From: Scytonema millei VB511283
Lineage (GTDB): Bacteria > Cyanobacteriota > Cyanobacteriia > Cyanobacteriales > Chroococcidiopsidaceae
Reading direction: 5' to 3'
DNA length: 64,000 nt
Assembly: GCF_000817735.3 (NCBI RefSeq)
Contig: NZ_JTJC03000008.1
Coordinates: forward strand, 62,001-126,000
Below, one piece after another: positions 52,616 through 61,928 of the stretch. Positions within the stretch are counted from its first letter, which is position 1. Each line of letters begins with the position of its first letter. The notes under the pieces are model-generated. The model made no database searches and had not been told where the DNA came from. It worked only from the letters and a program-made list of their open reading frames with translations. The translations under genes were made by a program, and so were the position numbers.

Positions 52616-53413
52616 TTAACCTCCTTTAAATCTTATCCATCCTTCTGATAAAAGTAGTTTCAATAAAAGCCACGGTTCAACCAAGTAGCGCCGCCATAAT
52701 CGCCTCGGTTCTGCTATTAGTCGAAATAGCCATTCTAAGCCCCATTTTCCCGACCACCGTGGTGGAGTAGGAACTGTACCTGCAACATAATCTATAGCTG
52801 CCCCTGATGGTAAAATGACGTTAGCACAAAGGTGTTCTAGGTTATCGAGTATCCAGTGTTCTTGTCGTGGCATACTCATACCTACCATCAATATGTGAGG
52901 TTGATAAGCGTTAATGATTGCCAAGCGATCGCAGTTTTCTGAACTCTCCATAGTCGGATCGAAGTATCCATCTGCCGTAGCTATCTCTAAGTTGGGAAAC
53001 CTATCTTTGAGGTTCTTAGCTCCCTGTTCAGCTACTCCAGGCTTAGAACCAAGATAGAATACCCGCCATCCTTGGTAAGCTGCCTCAGCTATGAGCGGTT
53101 CTATCCAATCTGCGTATGTAACTCGGTGTTCTCGTTTTAAGGGAAGACCCAAAAAGCGCCCAAGCAAAACTAATGCCATACTATCAACATGGGTGTAATC
53201 CGCTTTATCGTAAAAAGCTCGCATTTTAGGATCATGATGATAGAGGTAAATGCTATGCAAGTTATGGTTAGCAATTATCCAATGTTTGTTAAGGTTAATA
53301 GCTTCAGTAATTAGAGCATTTAACTGAGGTATAGACAAAGCATTAACCGTAATCCCCAACATTCTTAGAGATTGAATGATTTTAGATTCAGCCAATAAGT
53401 TTTTCATAAGCAT
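52616..53413 (-). CDS. WecG/TagA/CpsF-family glycosyltransferase
   Basis: The 265-aa protein is a single-domain GT26 transferase. It has the N-terminal INALSIPQL-like strand, NHNLHSIYLYHHDPKMRAFY, the catalytic segment YTHVDSMALVLLGRFLGLPL with its conserved Asp, YADWIEPLIAEAAYQGWRVF then YLGSKPGVAEQ, and MVGMSMPRQEHWI. Such enzymes add N-acetylmannosamine-type or glucuronate-type sugars to polyprenyl-linked acceptors. The C-terminal helix is amphipathic and binds the membrane. The start ATG at 53413 is followed by a second ATG at residue 3. Confidence 0.92.
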   Translation of the reverse strand: MLMKNLLAESKIIQSLRMLGITVNALSIPQLNALITEAINLNKHWIIANHNLHSIYLYHHDPKMRAFYDKADYTHVDSMALVLLGRFLGLPLKREHRVTYADWIEPLIAEAAYQGWRVFYLGSKPGVAEQGAKNLKDRFPNLEIATADGYFDPTMESSENCDRLAIINAYQPHILMVGMSMPRQEHWILDNLEHLCANVILPSGAAIDYVAGTVPTPPRWSGKWGLEWLFRLIAEPRRLWRRYLVEPWLLLKLLLSEGWIRFKGG

Positions 53414-53579
53414 CTACCATGTTTTCTAAACTCAGAATGTCTGTTATCAATCGTGAAAAAATTCAGAGAAGTTAAGTAAAAAATTAAACGAAGACTTCAT
53501 AAGACGGTAAGTAAGACACTAATTTTCTATTAGATATCTTAGATATGATAAAATTATCAGATTCAGCAATAGAGCAACT

Positions 53580-54617
53580 TTATATTTGCGATTGCTCTGC
53601 TATAATTCGCTGTTTTTGGATTGCTCCTGCTATCTTGAAGGCGAAACCTTCGATCTGGTTGTAAATAGAGAGAGGTAACAACTGAAGCAAATAAGCCGCA
53701 GCTAAAGTTGAATATGTGCGTTGTGGTTCTTCTATCAGAATCCGCCAATCAGTGGCTATTGCTTGGTGAGACATTTTTATTGCCAGATCTCTCGATTTTT
53801 GTGTGATAGCCCTTCGCGCTATATGCCTTTGATAAACAGCTTTAGCTCTACTACCCCAGAGATCGACAATCTCTGGAGCATAAGAGTGCGTCTTTTCAAG
53901 TACCTTTTCTATAGCGTCTAACTGTTTGAGCATATTAGCCGAAAGGCTTTGTGAGGTGACTCGATAAAGAGTCAAAACTTGAGGGATACCCTCTATTTTC
54001 CATCCCGCCTGAATTGCAATCCTTAGCCAGCAATCAAAGTCAGTAGCGTCGGCATTTGAATGGCGCAGTCGTTCATCGAAATAAAAGTCTTCCACAGTTC
54101 CATGCAAGTTATCTTGGAATCTAATTGCTGCAAATGCTTCGCGTCGTATTATCCCTGCTGAACCATTACCAATAGGATTACGACACAGTAAATAGGCTGG
54201 AGTGATATCTCGGAACTTAGGTTTCTGATAAGTACCTAAGGGTTCACCATCTTCATTGATAAAAGCAGAATAGCTGAAACTAACGCCTACATCGCGAGAA
54301 TTATTGAGATGATTGACGTGTTTTTCTACTTTTTCTGGTAGCCAAATGTCATCAGCATCTAGAAATCCTATGTATTTTCCTTGAGCATGACGAATTCCTG
54401 TATTTCTAGCTCCAGGAAGTCCACGATTTTTTTGACGAATAATTTTTATCCTAGAATCAGTGAACTTTTGACATATTTCTATACTTTTATCAAGAGAACC
54501 ATCATCAACAATCAAAATTTCTATATTTTCATATGTTTGTTGCAAAGCTGACTGAACTGCATCAGATACATATCTTTCTGCGCCATAAACTGGAATAACA
54601 ATAGATACCTTATTCAT
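53580..54617 (-). CDS. Glycosyltransferase family 2
   Basis: The 345-aa protein has a GT-A fold: VSIVIPVYGAERYVSDAVQS at the N-terminus, ILIVDDGSLDKS, GLPGARNTGIRHAQGKYIGF, then LDADD (the metal-binding DxD). DATDFDCWLRIAIQAGW and RVTSQSLSAN follow. It adds one sugar of the repeat unit at the cytoplasmic face. The C-terminal 100 residues have helical segments without a transmembrane pass. It is related to the other GT2 at 55917 but not a close copy. Confidence 0.9.
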   Translation of the reverse strand: MNKVSIVIPVYGAERYVSDAVQSALQQTYENIEILIVDDGSLDKSIEICQKFTDSRIKIIRQKNRGLPGARNTGIRHAQGKYIGFLDADDIWLPEKVEKHVNHLNNSRDVGVSFSYSAFINEDGEPLGTYQKPKFRDITPAYLLCRNPIGNGSAGIIRREAFAAIRFQDNLHGTVEDFYFDERLRHSNADATDFDCWLRIAIQAGWKIEGIPQVLTLYRVTSQSLSANMLKQLDAIEKVLEKTHSYAPEIVDLWGSRAKAVYQRHIARRAITQKSRDLAIKMSHQAIATDWRILIEEPQRTYSTLAAAYLLQLLPLSIYNQIEGFAFKIAGAIQKQRIIAEQSQI

Positions 54618-54643
54618 AAAAATGTTTTCTCCTCATATTTGAT

Positions 54644-55891
54644 TTAAGTATTTCTTAAATTCACTGGTAGTTTAATAAGTAAGAGAGAAATAGTTACATA
54701 TAGAACCCAAAAAATACTATTTTGTACTAAAAGAGTGTTTTCAGTTAGATTTGCTAAAACAATGTATGTAAAATACACCAATGGAAAAATACTCACCGAC
54801 GTTTTGCTTTGGCGAATCCAGGCTAATCCATTAATCAAATTTTTCCAAAATCCAATCAAAAATATCAACACTCCTAATAAGCCTAAATCAAGCCAGAGAT
54901 CCAAAACCCCATTATGAGAGTTTGGAGAAATCCAGCCTATTATGTACCAAACATCAACAGACTCACCTGTCCAATCAGTAGACCAAAATCCACTGTATCC
55001 ATAACCTAGCCAAGGACGTTGCTGAATCTTGTTCACAACAGCCGGCCACAAATCTGTACGACCAGTAAGTGTTGCATTTTTACCGAGTAACCCCATGAAG
55101 TTATCCAGGTTGCTAATCAATAATATATAAAAGCTTCCACTTACTATTGTTATGGCAATAAGAGTAGGAACCATTATTTCATAACGCTGTCGAAAAGTTC
55201 GGTATATATGAATTGCAGCTACAAGAAATACCAGGTTCGTTAAGGATGTCTTTGAAGTTGATAGTAAGACGAGAACTACTGAAAATAGAAAGCCACATCC
55301 TAAAATAAAACGATAATTTTTGCTATCCATAGCTAGGAGAAAAAAAACAATTGCGCTTAGCACCATAGTTCCTCCCAAAGTATTTTTATGTGGATATATC
55401 CCCCGCCAAGCTCCTGCATGGATTCCTCCCATAGACCCGTATTGAGGCAGCACCATACCAAAGAAAAAACTTAGGAATATTGCTATACCAAAGACCCAGC
55501 TCAGTAAATAAAGTAGCTGTTTTAAGCTGTAACGTGTCGCTAAATAGAATCCGAAAGCAGTTGTTCCAAGCAAAGCTATACCACGGCGTAGTGTCATTTC
55601 TGGAGAAAAAGACCATGAAATTGAAATTAAGGCAACCCCTACTAAAACCCAGATAAATTTATCTTTACTGAGCAAATAAATTGTTGTTTTCCATCGCGCG
55701 ATCAGGAGTAAAAAGCTGATTCCGTAATTGAGAAGAAAAAGAAACCATATCAAAGTATTATCTGGTTGAATTGTAGTTAACTCTCCTTCACTTATTCCTC
55801 CTGTAAAAATAACAGATAGAGGACCCGACGTATAATGCAATAAAGACAAAGTAGCAAATATATTTTCGGCAACCACTAATTTTTTTTTCAT
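54644..55891 (-). CDS. O-antigen ligase/polymerase-like membrane protein (Wzy role)
   Basis: The 415-aa protein has about eleven hydrophobic helices and one large extracytoplasmic loop holding GRTDLWPAVVNKIQQRPWLG then YGYSGFWS, with the nearby His in PNSHNGVLDLWLDLGLLG. This is the signature of the O-antigen ligase/polymerase (Wzy_C) family. With the flippase and the Wzc-type protein in the same locus, a Wzy polymerase role is likely. Start ATG 55891. Confidence 0.9.
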   Translation of the reverse strand: MKKKLVVAENIFATLSLLHYTSGPLSVIFTGGISEGELTTIQPDNTLIWFLFLLNYGISFLLLIARWKTTIYLLSKDKFIWVLVGVALISISWSFSPEMTLRRGIALLGTTAFGFYLATRYSLKQLLYLLSWVFGIAIFLSFFFGMVLPQYGSMGGIHAGAWRGIYPHKNTLGGTMVLSAIVFFLLAMDSKNYRFILGCGFLFSVVLVLLSTSKTSLTNLVFLVAAIHIYRTFRQRYEIMVPTLIAITIVSGSFYILLISNLDNFMGLLGKNATLTGRTDLWPAVVNKIQQRPWLGYGYSGFWSTDWTGESVDVWYIIGWISPNSHNGVLDLWLDLGLLGVLIFLIGFWKNLINGLAWIRQSKTSVSIFPLVYFTYIVLANLTENTLLVQNSIFWVLYVTISLLLIKLPVNLRNT

Positions 55892-55916
55892 GACAAAAAT
55901 TTTATTTCATGTTTAT

Positions 55917-56882
55917 TTAAATAGGCTTGTGCATATGCTGCGGCTGTTTTTTTATAAAAAAATAGCGAATTTGTTGCCTGATATTTTGAGGAAATAACCA
56001 CATAGCAAAATATAATAAAAAATCAACAGGTCTAGGTTTACCGAACTTGAGAATATCCCATAATAAAAGCAAGAATACTTTCCAACTACCTTCAGAAGAA
56101 GCTTGTGGTATTACTTCTATTACAATAAAAGCTGAATAGGCTAGCGGTGTTATTAACTCGCGAACTGAGCGAATCCAATCTAAAGAATATTTCCAGTTGC
56201 TAGTACTACTTAGACTATTACGGTTTAGTTGCATCGAACAAACACACAATTCTTCGGGTGCAAACTCAATTCCTACATCTGCTAATTGATTACTTCGCAA
56301 CAGCCAGTCCCAATCTTCATGTCTGCGTAGATTATTAAAGGGGATTTTTTGTAGCAGCTCTTTTTTCGTTAACAATGTAGGAGTTGCTATAAATTTTTCT
56401 CCCATAAATAAAGAGTTACGAACGAAGAGATAATCACTTATATTCTCTGAATTGCTTATCAGCTTTTTAGGCCAAATGAAGTCTCCTTTTGATGACCGAG
56501 CAATGAAACGACTAGCGATAATTGGAAAAGCATAGCGTGAATGATTTGCTACTTCCAGTTGACGTTCAATCTTTTGGGGTAGCCATTCATCATCGTCATC
56601 CAGAAAGGCGATCCAAGTACCTTTTGCTTCCCTCACACCAGCATTTCTAGCACCTGCAGGTCCGACATTAACTGGCAGTTCTATTACTCTTAACCTAGAA
56701 TCATTTATTGCTTCAATAACTTGAACTGTGTCTCGGTCGGGTCCATCCACAATTACAATAACCTCAATTGCTTTGTAGGTTTGAGCTAATGCGCTCTTGA
56801 CTGCGCGACTAACAAGTTGAGGTCTATTTCGTGAAGGAATGACTACACTAACAACTGGTTGAATACTTTCATTTGTTGACAC
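55917..56882 (-). CDS. Glycosyltransferase family 2
   Basis: The 321-aa protein has a GT-A domain with VVSVVIPSRNRPQLVSRAVK, IVIVDGPDRDTVQVI, VNVGPAGARNAGVREAKGTW, and the metal motif FLDDDDEW. RHEDWDWLLRSNQLADVGI holds the presumed catalytic base (ED). The last 80 residues are hydrophobic and may attach to the membrane. It transfers one sugar of the polysaccharide repeat unit. It lies between the polymerase and flippase genes, in the same direction. Confidence 0.9.
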   Translation of the reverse strand: MSTNESIQPVVSVVIPSRNRPQLVSRAVKSALAQTYKAIEVIVIVDGPDRDTVQVIEAINDSRLRVIELPVNVGPAGARNAGVREAKGTWIAFLDDDDEWLPQKIERQLEVANHSRYAFPIIASRFIARSSKGDFIWPKKLISNSENISDYLFVRNSLFMGEKFIATPTLLTKKELLQKIPFNNLRRHEDWDWLLRSNQLADVGIEFAPEELCVCSMQLNRNSLSSTSNWKYSLDWIRSVRELITPLAYSAFIVIEVIPQASSEGSWKVFLLLLWDILKFGKPRPVDFLLYFAMWLFPQNIRQQIRYFFIKKQPQHMHKPI

Positions 56883-56928
56883 AGTATTTCTCCTGAATAT
56901 TATTAACAGTAATCTTTGTAAATAAACA

Positions 56929-58362
56929 CTATTTTTTGAAAAAAGCAGAATTTGTTAAGCTAAAACTATTTGATACTCGAACACTCAAAACTTTAACTAA
57001 TACAGCATATATAAACGTAGCTGTAACTAAAACTGCCAAAAAGTTTAACCCACTTAACTTGAGGAAAGTAAAAACGGGCAGCATTAAAACACTAATAATA
57101 ATTGGATAACGCATGATGTTCCATAAGTTGAATGAAAATAAACGATTGTAAACAGAATATACAAGCATACTAGTACTACTCAAAGAAATAACTATAGCCA
57201 TATATGCAGCACCAATTAATTTATACTGTGAAATAAAGAATATGCCTGAAATTCCTCCCAAAATAGTAGTAGAAACAACTTCAAATAAATGAAGTTTTTC
57301 GTAGCTATTTGCTATTAAAATATATCCGCAACTTCTTGAAAAAGTAAATGTTAGGAGTGTCAAAGCAACTAAGTCAAAAGGTAATAGCGCTTCTTTAAAA
57401 GTAGGATCTTTATAAATAAAGTTCAATAAATCATTGCCTAAAATCAACATTCCAATTATTAAAGGCAAGACAATACATAGTAAAACTTGAATAATTCCTT
57501 CTCCGAACTGACGTTGCTTTTCTTTTCCTAACTCTACTAACTTTGACATTTTAGGAAAAGTAGCTAAAAGAATACTATCACAAAGAATATAATAAGGTTG
57601 CATTAATTGTTCAATGGCGCCATAAAGCCCAACTAACAATTCACTACCTAAGAGTGATAGGATAAGTATCTGCATTCTACCAGCAATTATTCCTATTGCT
57701 TCGAGCGCAAGAAATGTTCGAGAGTTTTTAATGGCCTTCCAAATAAAATCTTGTTTGATTTGCCAGTGAATACCAATTATATTGATCGCCAAACACCATT
57801 CAATTATCAAAATTAAAATTTCGGAAATTACCAAGATCGCAGCAAGGCTATCGACTCCATATTTAAGATTTATTGCCCAAATCATTACGAGCAAGCGCAA
57901 TATATAAATTGGCACGGTCGATAATGCAATCAGGTGCATCTTTTCTTGTGCTTGAAAAATTGCTTCTGTAATATTGGAGAGTGAAAAGGGGATGATAGTC
58001 AACCCCATAATGTAACAAATGGTCGAAGTATCAGAACTATAGGGCAGCGCAAAAACTACAGCAACCAGAACCAAATAACCAATGATGCTGAACAATAACT
58101 GTAATAAAGTTCCATTGACCAGATAAACTGGTATTTCTTGTAGTTCGCGAGATAATTGCCGTGTAAAAAAACTCTTTAGCCCTTGAGAAGCTATGCTCAT
58201 GAACATGTAGTAGTAACTGAATGCTAGTAAATACTGCCCTAATGCATGAGCTCCAAGGGTGCGAGCAATAGTTGCTGTTAATACAAAGGTTGCTATACCT
58301 TGCGTTAACCTATTGACCAGCATTGAAAGAGAATTTATAACCAGATTGCGTTGTTCTGACAT
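56929..58362 (-). CDS. Polysaccharide flippase (Wzx-type, MOP superfamily)
   Basis: The protein of about 477 residues has roughly 12-14 membrane helices. The N-terminus is typical: NLVINSLSMLVNRLTQGIAT then FVLTATIARTLGAHALGQYL. In the middle is GLYGAIEQLMQPYYILCDSI then LLATFPKMSKL, a conserved MOP flippase segment. It flips lipid-linked repeat units across the membrane for polymerisation. The frame reaches back to a TTG at 58449 inside the NRPS gene; I prefer the ATG at 58362. Base composition here is AT-richer than in the flanks, common for flippase genes of surface-polymer loci. Confidence 0.88.
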   Translation of the reverse strand: MSEQRNLVINSLSMLVNRLTQGIATFVLTATIARTLGAHALGQYLLAFSYYYMFMSIASQGLKSFFTRQLSRELQEIPVYLVNGTLLQLLFSIIGYLVLVAVVFALPYSSDTSTICYIMGLTIIPFSLSNITEAIFQAQEKMHLIALSTVPIYILRLLVMIWAINLKYGVDSLAAILVISEILILIIEWCLAINIIGIHWQIKQDFIWKAIKNSRTFLALEAIGIIAGRMQILILSLLGSELLVGLYGAIEQLMQPYYILCDSILLATFPKMSKLVELGKEKQRQFGEGIIQVLLCIVLPLIIGMLILGNDLLNFIYKDPTFKEALLPFDLVALTLLTFTFSRSCGYILIANSYEKLHLFEVVSTTILGGISGIFFISQYKLIGAAYMAIVISLSSTSMLVYSVYNRLFSFNLWNIMRYPIIISVLMLPVFTFLKLSGLNFLAVLVTATFIYAVLVKVLSVRVSNSFSLTNSAFFKK

Positions 58363-58415
58363 TAGTAATTGATTATTCTGAGATAGGTTAAGCTTGCTGA
58401 CAACTAATCGAAGAA

Positions 58416-61400
58416 TTAGAGATATTTTGCTTGAACTCGCTCTAGACAAACCTTTAGTTTTTCAGCAACTACTTGGACAACAGGTTCTTTCAACAAACTA
58501 TGATGTTCTCCAGGAATATGCTCGATCTCTAAGTCTCCAGCTACCATTTCACCCCAACCTAATTCAGAACGATCGGCAAATTGTACAGGCTGTATTTTAG
58601 AACGAAAGAGAGTAACTGTTCCTTGTTTTGAGTAAACTTGAGGCACATATTCTTGAGCAGCTTGGAAATTACAGTCAATAACTTTGCCATGTTTGAGAGG
58701 TTCAAATAACTGGCTAGATATAAAGTTTTTGTAATTCCCCTTATTCAACTTCCACTGCACCCAATTCTTAATGTATCTCAACCTATCTTTAGGTTTAAGT
58801 TGCCAAAGATTACTTAAATGAACCCCGATGAATTTAACAAGCGATCGATTAGATTCCACCAAGTTGGGAGAGCTGGTATCTAATAATACTAGTAAAGCCA
58901 CCTTCTCTCCTTGATCGTGAAGTTTCCTAGCCATCTCAAATGCAACCAGTCCACCAAACGAATAACCTGTTAATAGATAGGGACCATTGGGCTGAAAGCT
59001 GCGTATCTCATTGATATAATGATTCGCCATATCTTCAACCCGGCGAAGAGGCTCTTGTTTGCCATCTAGTCCTTGTGCTTGTAGCCCATAAATAGGTTGC
59101 TCGCAATCCAAATAATGTGCTAAAGGATAGTACTCTAGGACGTTACCACCAATCGGATGAATGCAGAATAAAGGTAGTTTCGAGCCATTTGGTTGGATTG
59201 GCACAAGTGACGACCAAGTAAGTGAAGATTCTTCCTGCTGGAGAAGACAAGCAAGCTTCTCAATCGTGGGGACTTCAAAAAGAGTAGCTAAAGGAAGGTT
59301 TCGACTCCAAGTTTTCTCAATTTCAGCAAACAGGCGTACAGCTATCAGCGAGTTGCCTCCTAATTCAAAGAAGTTGTGTTTCACGCCAATAGGTTGAATA
59401 CCTAAAACTTTTTCCCAAATTTTTGTTATTTGAATTTCTAATTGATTCCGAGGAGCAACAAAAGTGTTTTCAGATTCTTGCCTACCGTACGTGGGTGCGG
59501 GTAGAGCGCGACGGTCTATCTTACCATTTGGCGTTAGAGGTATCGTTTCTAGGATCGTGAAAGATGAAGGCATCATATAATCTGGTAGTTGCCTTTTCAG
59601 AAATTCACGTAATTCGCTAGTATTGAGTTTTTGCTTTGATATGGGAACAATGTAAGCTACTAGGTGTTTATTGCCGGGTTCATCTTCTCGTACTATGACC
59701 ACATTGTCTTGTACGCTAGGATGTTGACTGAGCATGGCTTCAATTTCTGCCAGTTCAATTCTGAAGCCGCGAATCTTCACTTGGTAGTCGCTGCGACCGA
59801 GAAATTCAATGTTACCGTTAGGAAGGTAGCGTACTAAATCTCCAGTTCTGTAAAGCCGATCTTCAGTACTGTTCGTAAATAGGTTAGGAACGAATTTCGC
59901 AGCAGTTAATTCGGGACGGTTGAAATAGCCCCGCGCTACACCTGCACCTCCAATATAAAGTTCACCAGGTACACCTATAGGTACTAGTTGTAATTGCCGG
60001 TCGAGGATGTAAGTTTGAATATTGGCAAGGGGACGACCTATGGGAATTTCTGAAATGGATTGTTGAGTTTCTGGGTTGGCAGCTGGTTCGTAAAATGCTG
60101 CACTGACAGTTGTTTCAGTTGGTCCATAGGTATTGATCCATCGACAGCGATCGCCTACTAAATTCCACCAATGCAAATATGCTACTGCTGATGCTTTTTC
60201 TCCACCTACAACTACTAAACGCACGCATTTTGGTAACCTTTCACCGAACTCGTGCATTACATGGACTATCTCATGCCATAGAGCTGTAGGTAGATCGAGA
60301 ATAGTAATCTGCTCTTTTTCGATAAATTCTAGGAGGTTTTTGGTAGAAGTGAGTACTTCTTCATTACGCAGAATTAAACTTGCTCCACTAATCCAGGTCG
60401 GAAAGATTTCTTCAACGGATATGTCAAAGCTAATGGAGGCAGATTGCAACACTCGATCGCTTGCTTTTAGTTCAAATAATTCGGCGATCGCTAAGTTGTG
60501 GTTAACTAGTCCCTGATGGGTAATCATTACACCCTTGGGCTTACCTGTAGAGCCGGAGGTATACATTACATAAGCTAGATGCTCGGAAGTCATCTCCACA
60601 ACAGGATTGTCAGAGCTGTGTTGGCAAATTTCCTGCCAATTAGTATCTAGACAAATTACTTTCGCTCCGAGATCTGGCAGAATATCCATTAGCCTTGCCT
60701 GAGTTAAAATCGCTAATGGTTGGGAATCTTCCAACATGAATGCCAAACGAGCGCTTGGATAGCTTGGATCCAGAGGAACATAAGCTCCCCCTGCTTTGAG
60801 AATCCCCAGAAAACCAACTACCATCTCTAAGGATCGTTCTAGACAAATTCCTACTAGTGTATTATTGCCGACACCCAGTGAAGTTAGGTAATGAGCTAGT
60901 TGATTGGCTTTGGCATTCAACTCTGCGTATGTCAAATGTCGATCTTCAAAAACTACAGCAACCCCTTCTGGGTTTTGTACTACCTGTTGCTCAAATAACT
61001 GATGGATGCATTTATCTCGGGGATAGTCTGTCTGAGTATTATTAAATTCTACGAGTAGCTGCTGTTGCTCTTGTATAGTTAGGAGAGATAATTCAGAAAT
61101 GGGCTGTTGTGGATTAGCAACTATACTTGCTAACAAAGCCTGGAAATGCCCGTTCATCCGTTCAACTGTGCCAGAATCAAATAGATTAGCGTTGTATAAC
61201 CACCTTCCTTTTAATCCATTACTATTTTGTTCTACCATCAAAGCTAGATCGATCTTCGCTGTGTTATCTTCTATTCCCCAAGGACTTGTAGCTAAGCTAG
61301 ACAGCTCCATGTCTTGTAAAAAAATATTTTCATTAAAGGTGAACGTTACCTGAAACAGAGGTGAATAACTCGGATCTATCTCCAGTTGTAATTCTGTAAT

Positions 61401-61859
61401 TAAAACTGAAAGAGGGACATTTTGATGATTTTGCGCTGACAAAATAACTTCCCGTACTCGCTCTAGCAATTGCTGAAAACTAGGATTTCCAGACAAATCG
61501 GTGCGAAGAACTAAAGCATTAAGAAAAGTCAAGTCTATCGACGAATAATTCTGGTTAACAACAGGGGAACCGACTACGATATCTTCCGTACTTGTATAGC
61601 GGTAAAGCAAAGTATCAAATGCCGCTAATAAAGTTGTAAATAGGGTGACACCTTCCTGTCTACTCAATGAACTGAGTCCTGTTGTTAGTTTCCGAGACAG
61701 CACAAACGATTGAGAACTACCTCGATAAGCTCGATCTATGCGTCGCGATCGATCGGTAGGGAGTGATAACAAAGGTGACACACCTGCTAATTGTTGTTTC
61801 CAGTAGGCGAGTGAAGACTGGATAGAAACCGATGGTTCAAAATCTTTTTTAGTAAACAT
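58416..61859 (-). CDS. Single-module NRPS: partial C, A, PCP and TE domains
   Basis: The protein of about 1147 residues begins in mid-condensation domain (LAYWKQQLAGVSPLLSLPTD), so the first half of C with the catalytic HHxxxDG is absent. It continues with a complete A domain (LTYAELNAKANQLAHYL, YTSGSTGKPKGVMITH, YGPTETTVSAAFY, LYRTGDLVRYL), a carrier domain (FFELGGNSLIAVR) and a thioesterase (GYSFGGLVAFEMARKL, His in GEHHSLL). The substrate-pocket residues read by eye are D-I-E-D-V-G-T-V-S-K; acidic positions may suggest a basic amino acid, which is inference. I preferred ATG 61859 to the TTG at 61922. It lies between the flippase gene and the initiating sugar transferase gene. Confidence 0.9.
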   Translation of the reverse strand: MFTKKDFEPSVSIQSSLAYWKQQLAGVSPLLSLPTDRSRRIDRAYRGSSQSFVLSRKLTTGLSSLSRQEGVTLFTTLLAAFDTLLYRYTSTEDIVVGSPVVNQNYSSIDLTFLNALVLRTDLSGNPSFQQLLERVREVILSAQNHQNVPLSVLITELQLEIDPSYSPLFQVTFTFNENIFLQDMELSSLATSPWGIEDNTAKIDLALMVEQNSNGLKGRWLYNANLFDSGTVERMNGHFQALLASIVANPQQPISELSLLTIQEQQQLLVEFNNTQTDYPRDKCIHQLFEQQVVQNPEGVAVVFEDRHLTYAELNAKANQLAHYLTSLGVGNNTLVGICLERSLEMVVGFLGILKAGGAYVPLDPSYPSARLAFMLEDSQPLAILTQARLMDILPDLGAKVICLDTNWQEICQHSSDNPVVEMTSEHLAYVMYTSGSTGKPKGVMITHQGLVNHNLAIAELFELKASDRVLQSASISFDISVEEIFPTWISGASLILRNEEVLTSTKNLLEFIEKEQITILDLPTALWHEIVHVMHEFGERLPKCVRLVVVGGEKASAVAYLHWWNLVGDRCRWINTYGPTETTVSAAFYEPAANPETQQSISEIPIGRPLANIQTYILDRQLQLVPIGVPGELYIGGAGVARGYFNRPELTAAKFVPNLFTNSTEDRLYRTGDLVRYLPNGNIEFLGRSDYQVKIRGFRIELAEIEAMLSQHPSVQDNVVIVREDEPGNKHLVAYIVPISKQKLNTSELREFLKRQLPDYMMPSSFTILETIPLTPNGKIDRRALPAPTYGRQESENTFVAPRNQLEIQITKIWEKVLGIQPIGVKHNFFELGGNSLIAVRLFAEIEKTWSRNLPLATLFEVPTIEKLACLLQQEESSLTWSSLVPIQPNGSKLPLFCIHPIGGNVLEYYPLAHYLDCEQPIYGLQAQGLDGKQEPLRRVEDMANHYINEIRSFQPNGPYLLTGYSFGGLVAFEMARKLHDQGEKVALLVLLDTSSPNLVESNRSLVKFIGVHLSNLWQLKPKDRLRYIKNWVQWKLNKGNYKNFISSQLFEPLKHGKVIDCNFQAAQEYVPQVYSKQGTVTLFRSKIQPVQFADRSELGWGEMVAGDLEIEHIPGEHHSLLKEPVVQVVAEKLKVCLERVQAKYL

Positions 61860-61928
61860 AATACTTTCTCGACCGTGCTTTTTACTCAGTTTTCTATTGC
61901 TAATTAGTATCGGTCTGTACAACTCTTT

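Noticed and set aside
60133-60516. 127-codon plus-strand frame within the NRPS gene
   Set aside because: It is antisense to a conserved adenylation domain and has no ribosome site.
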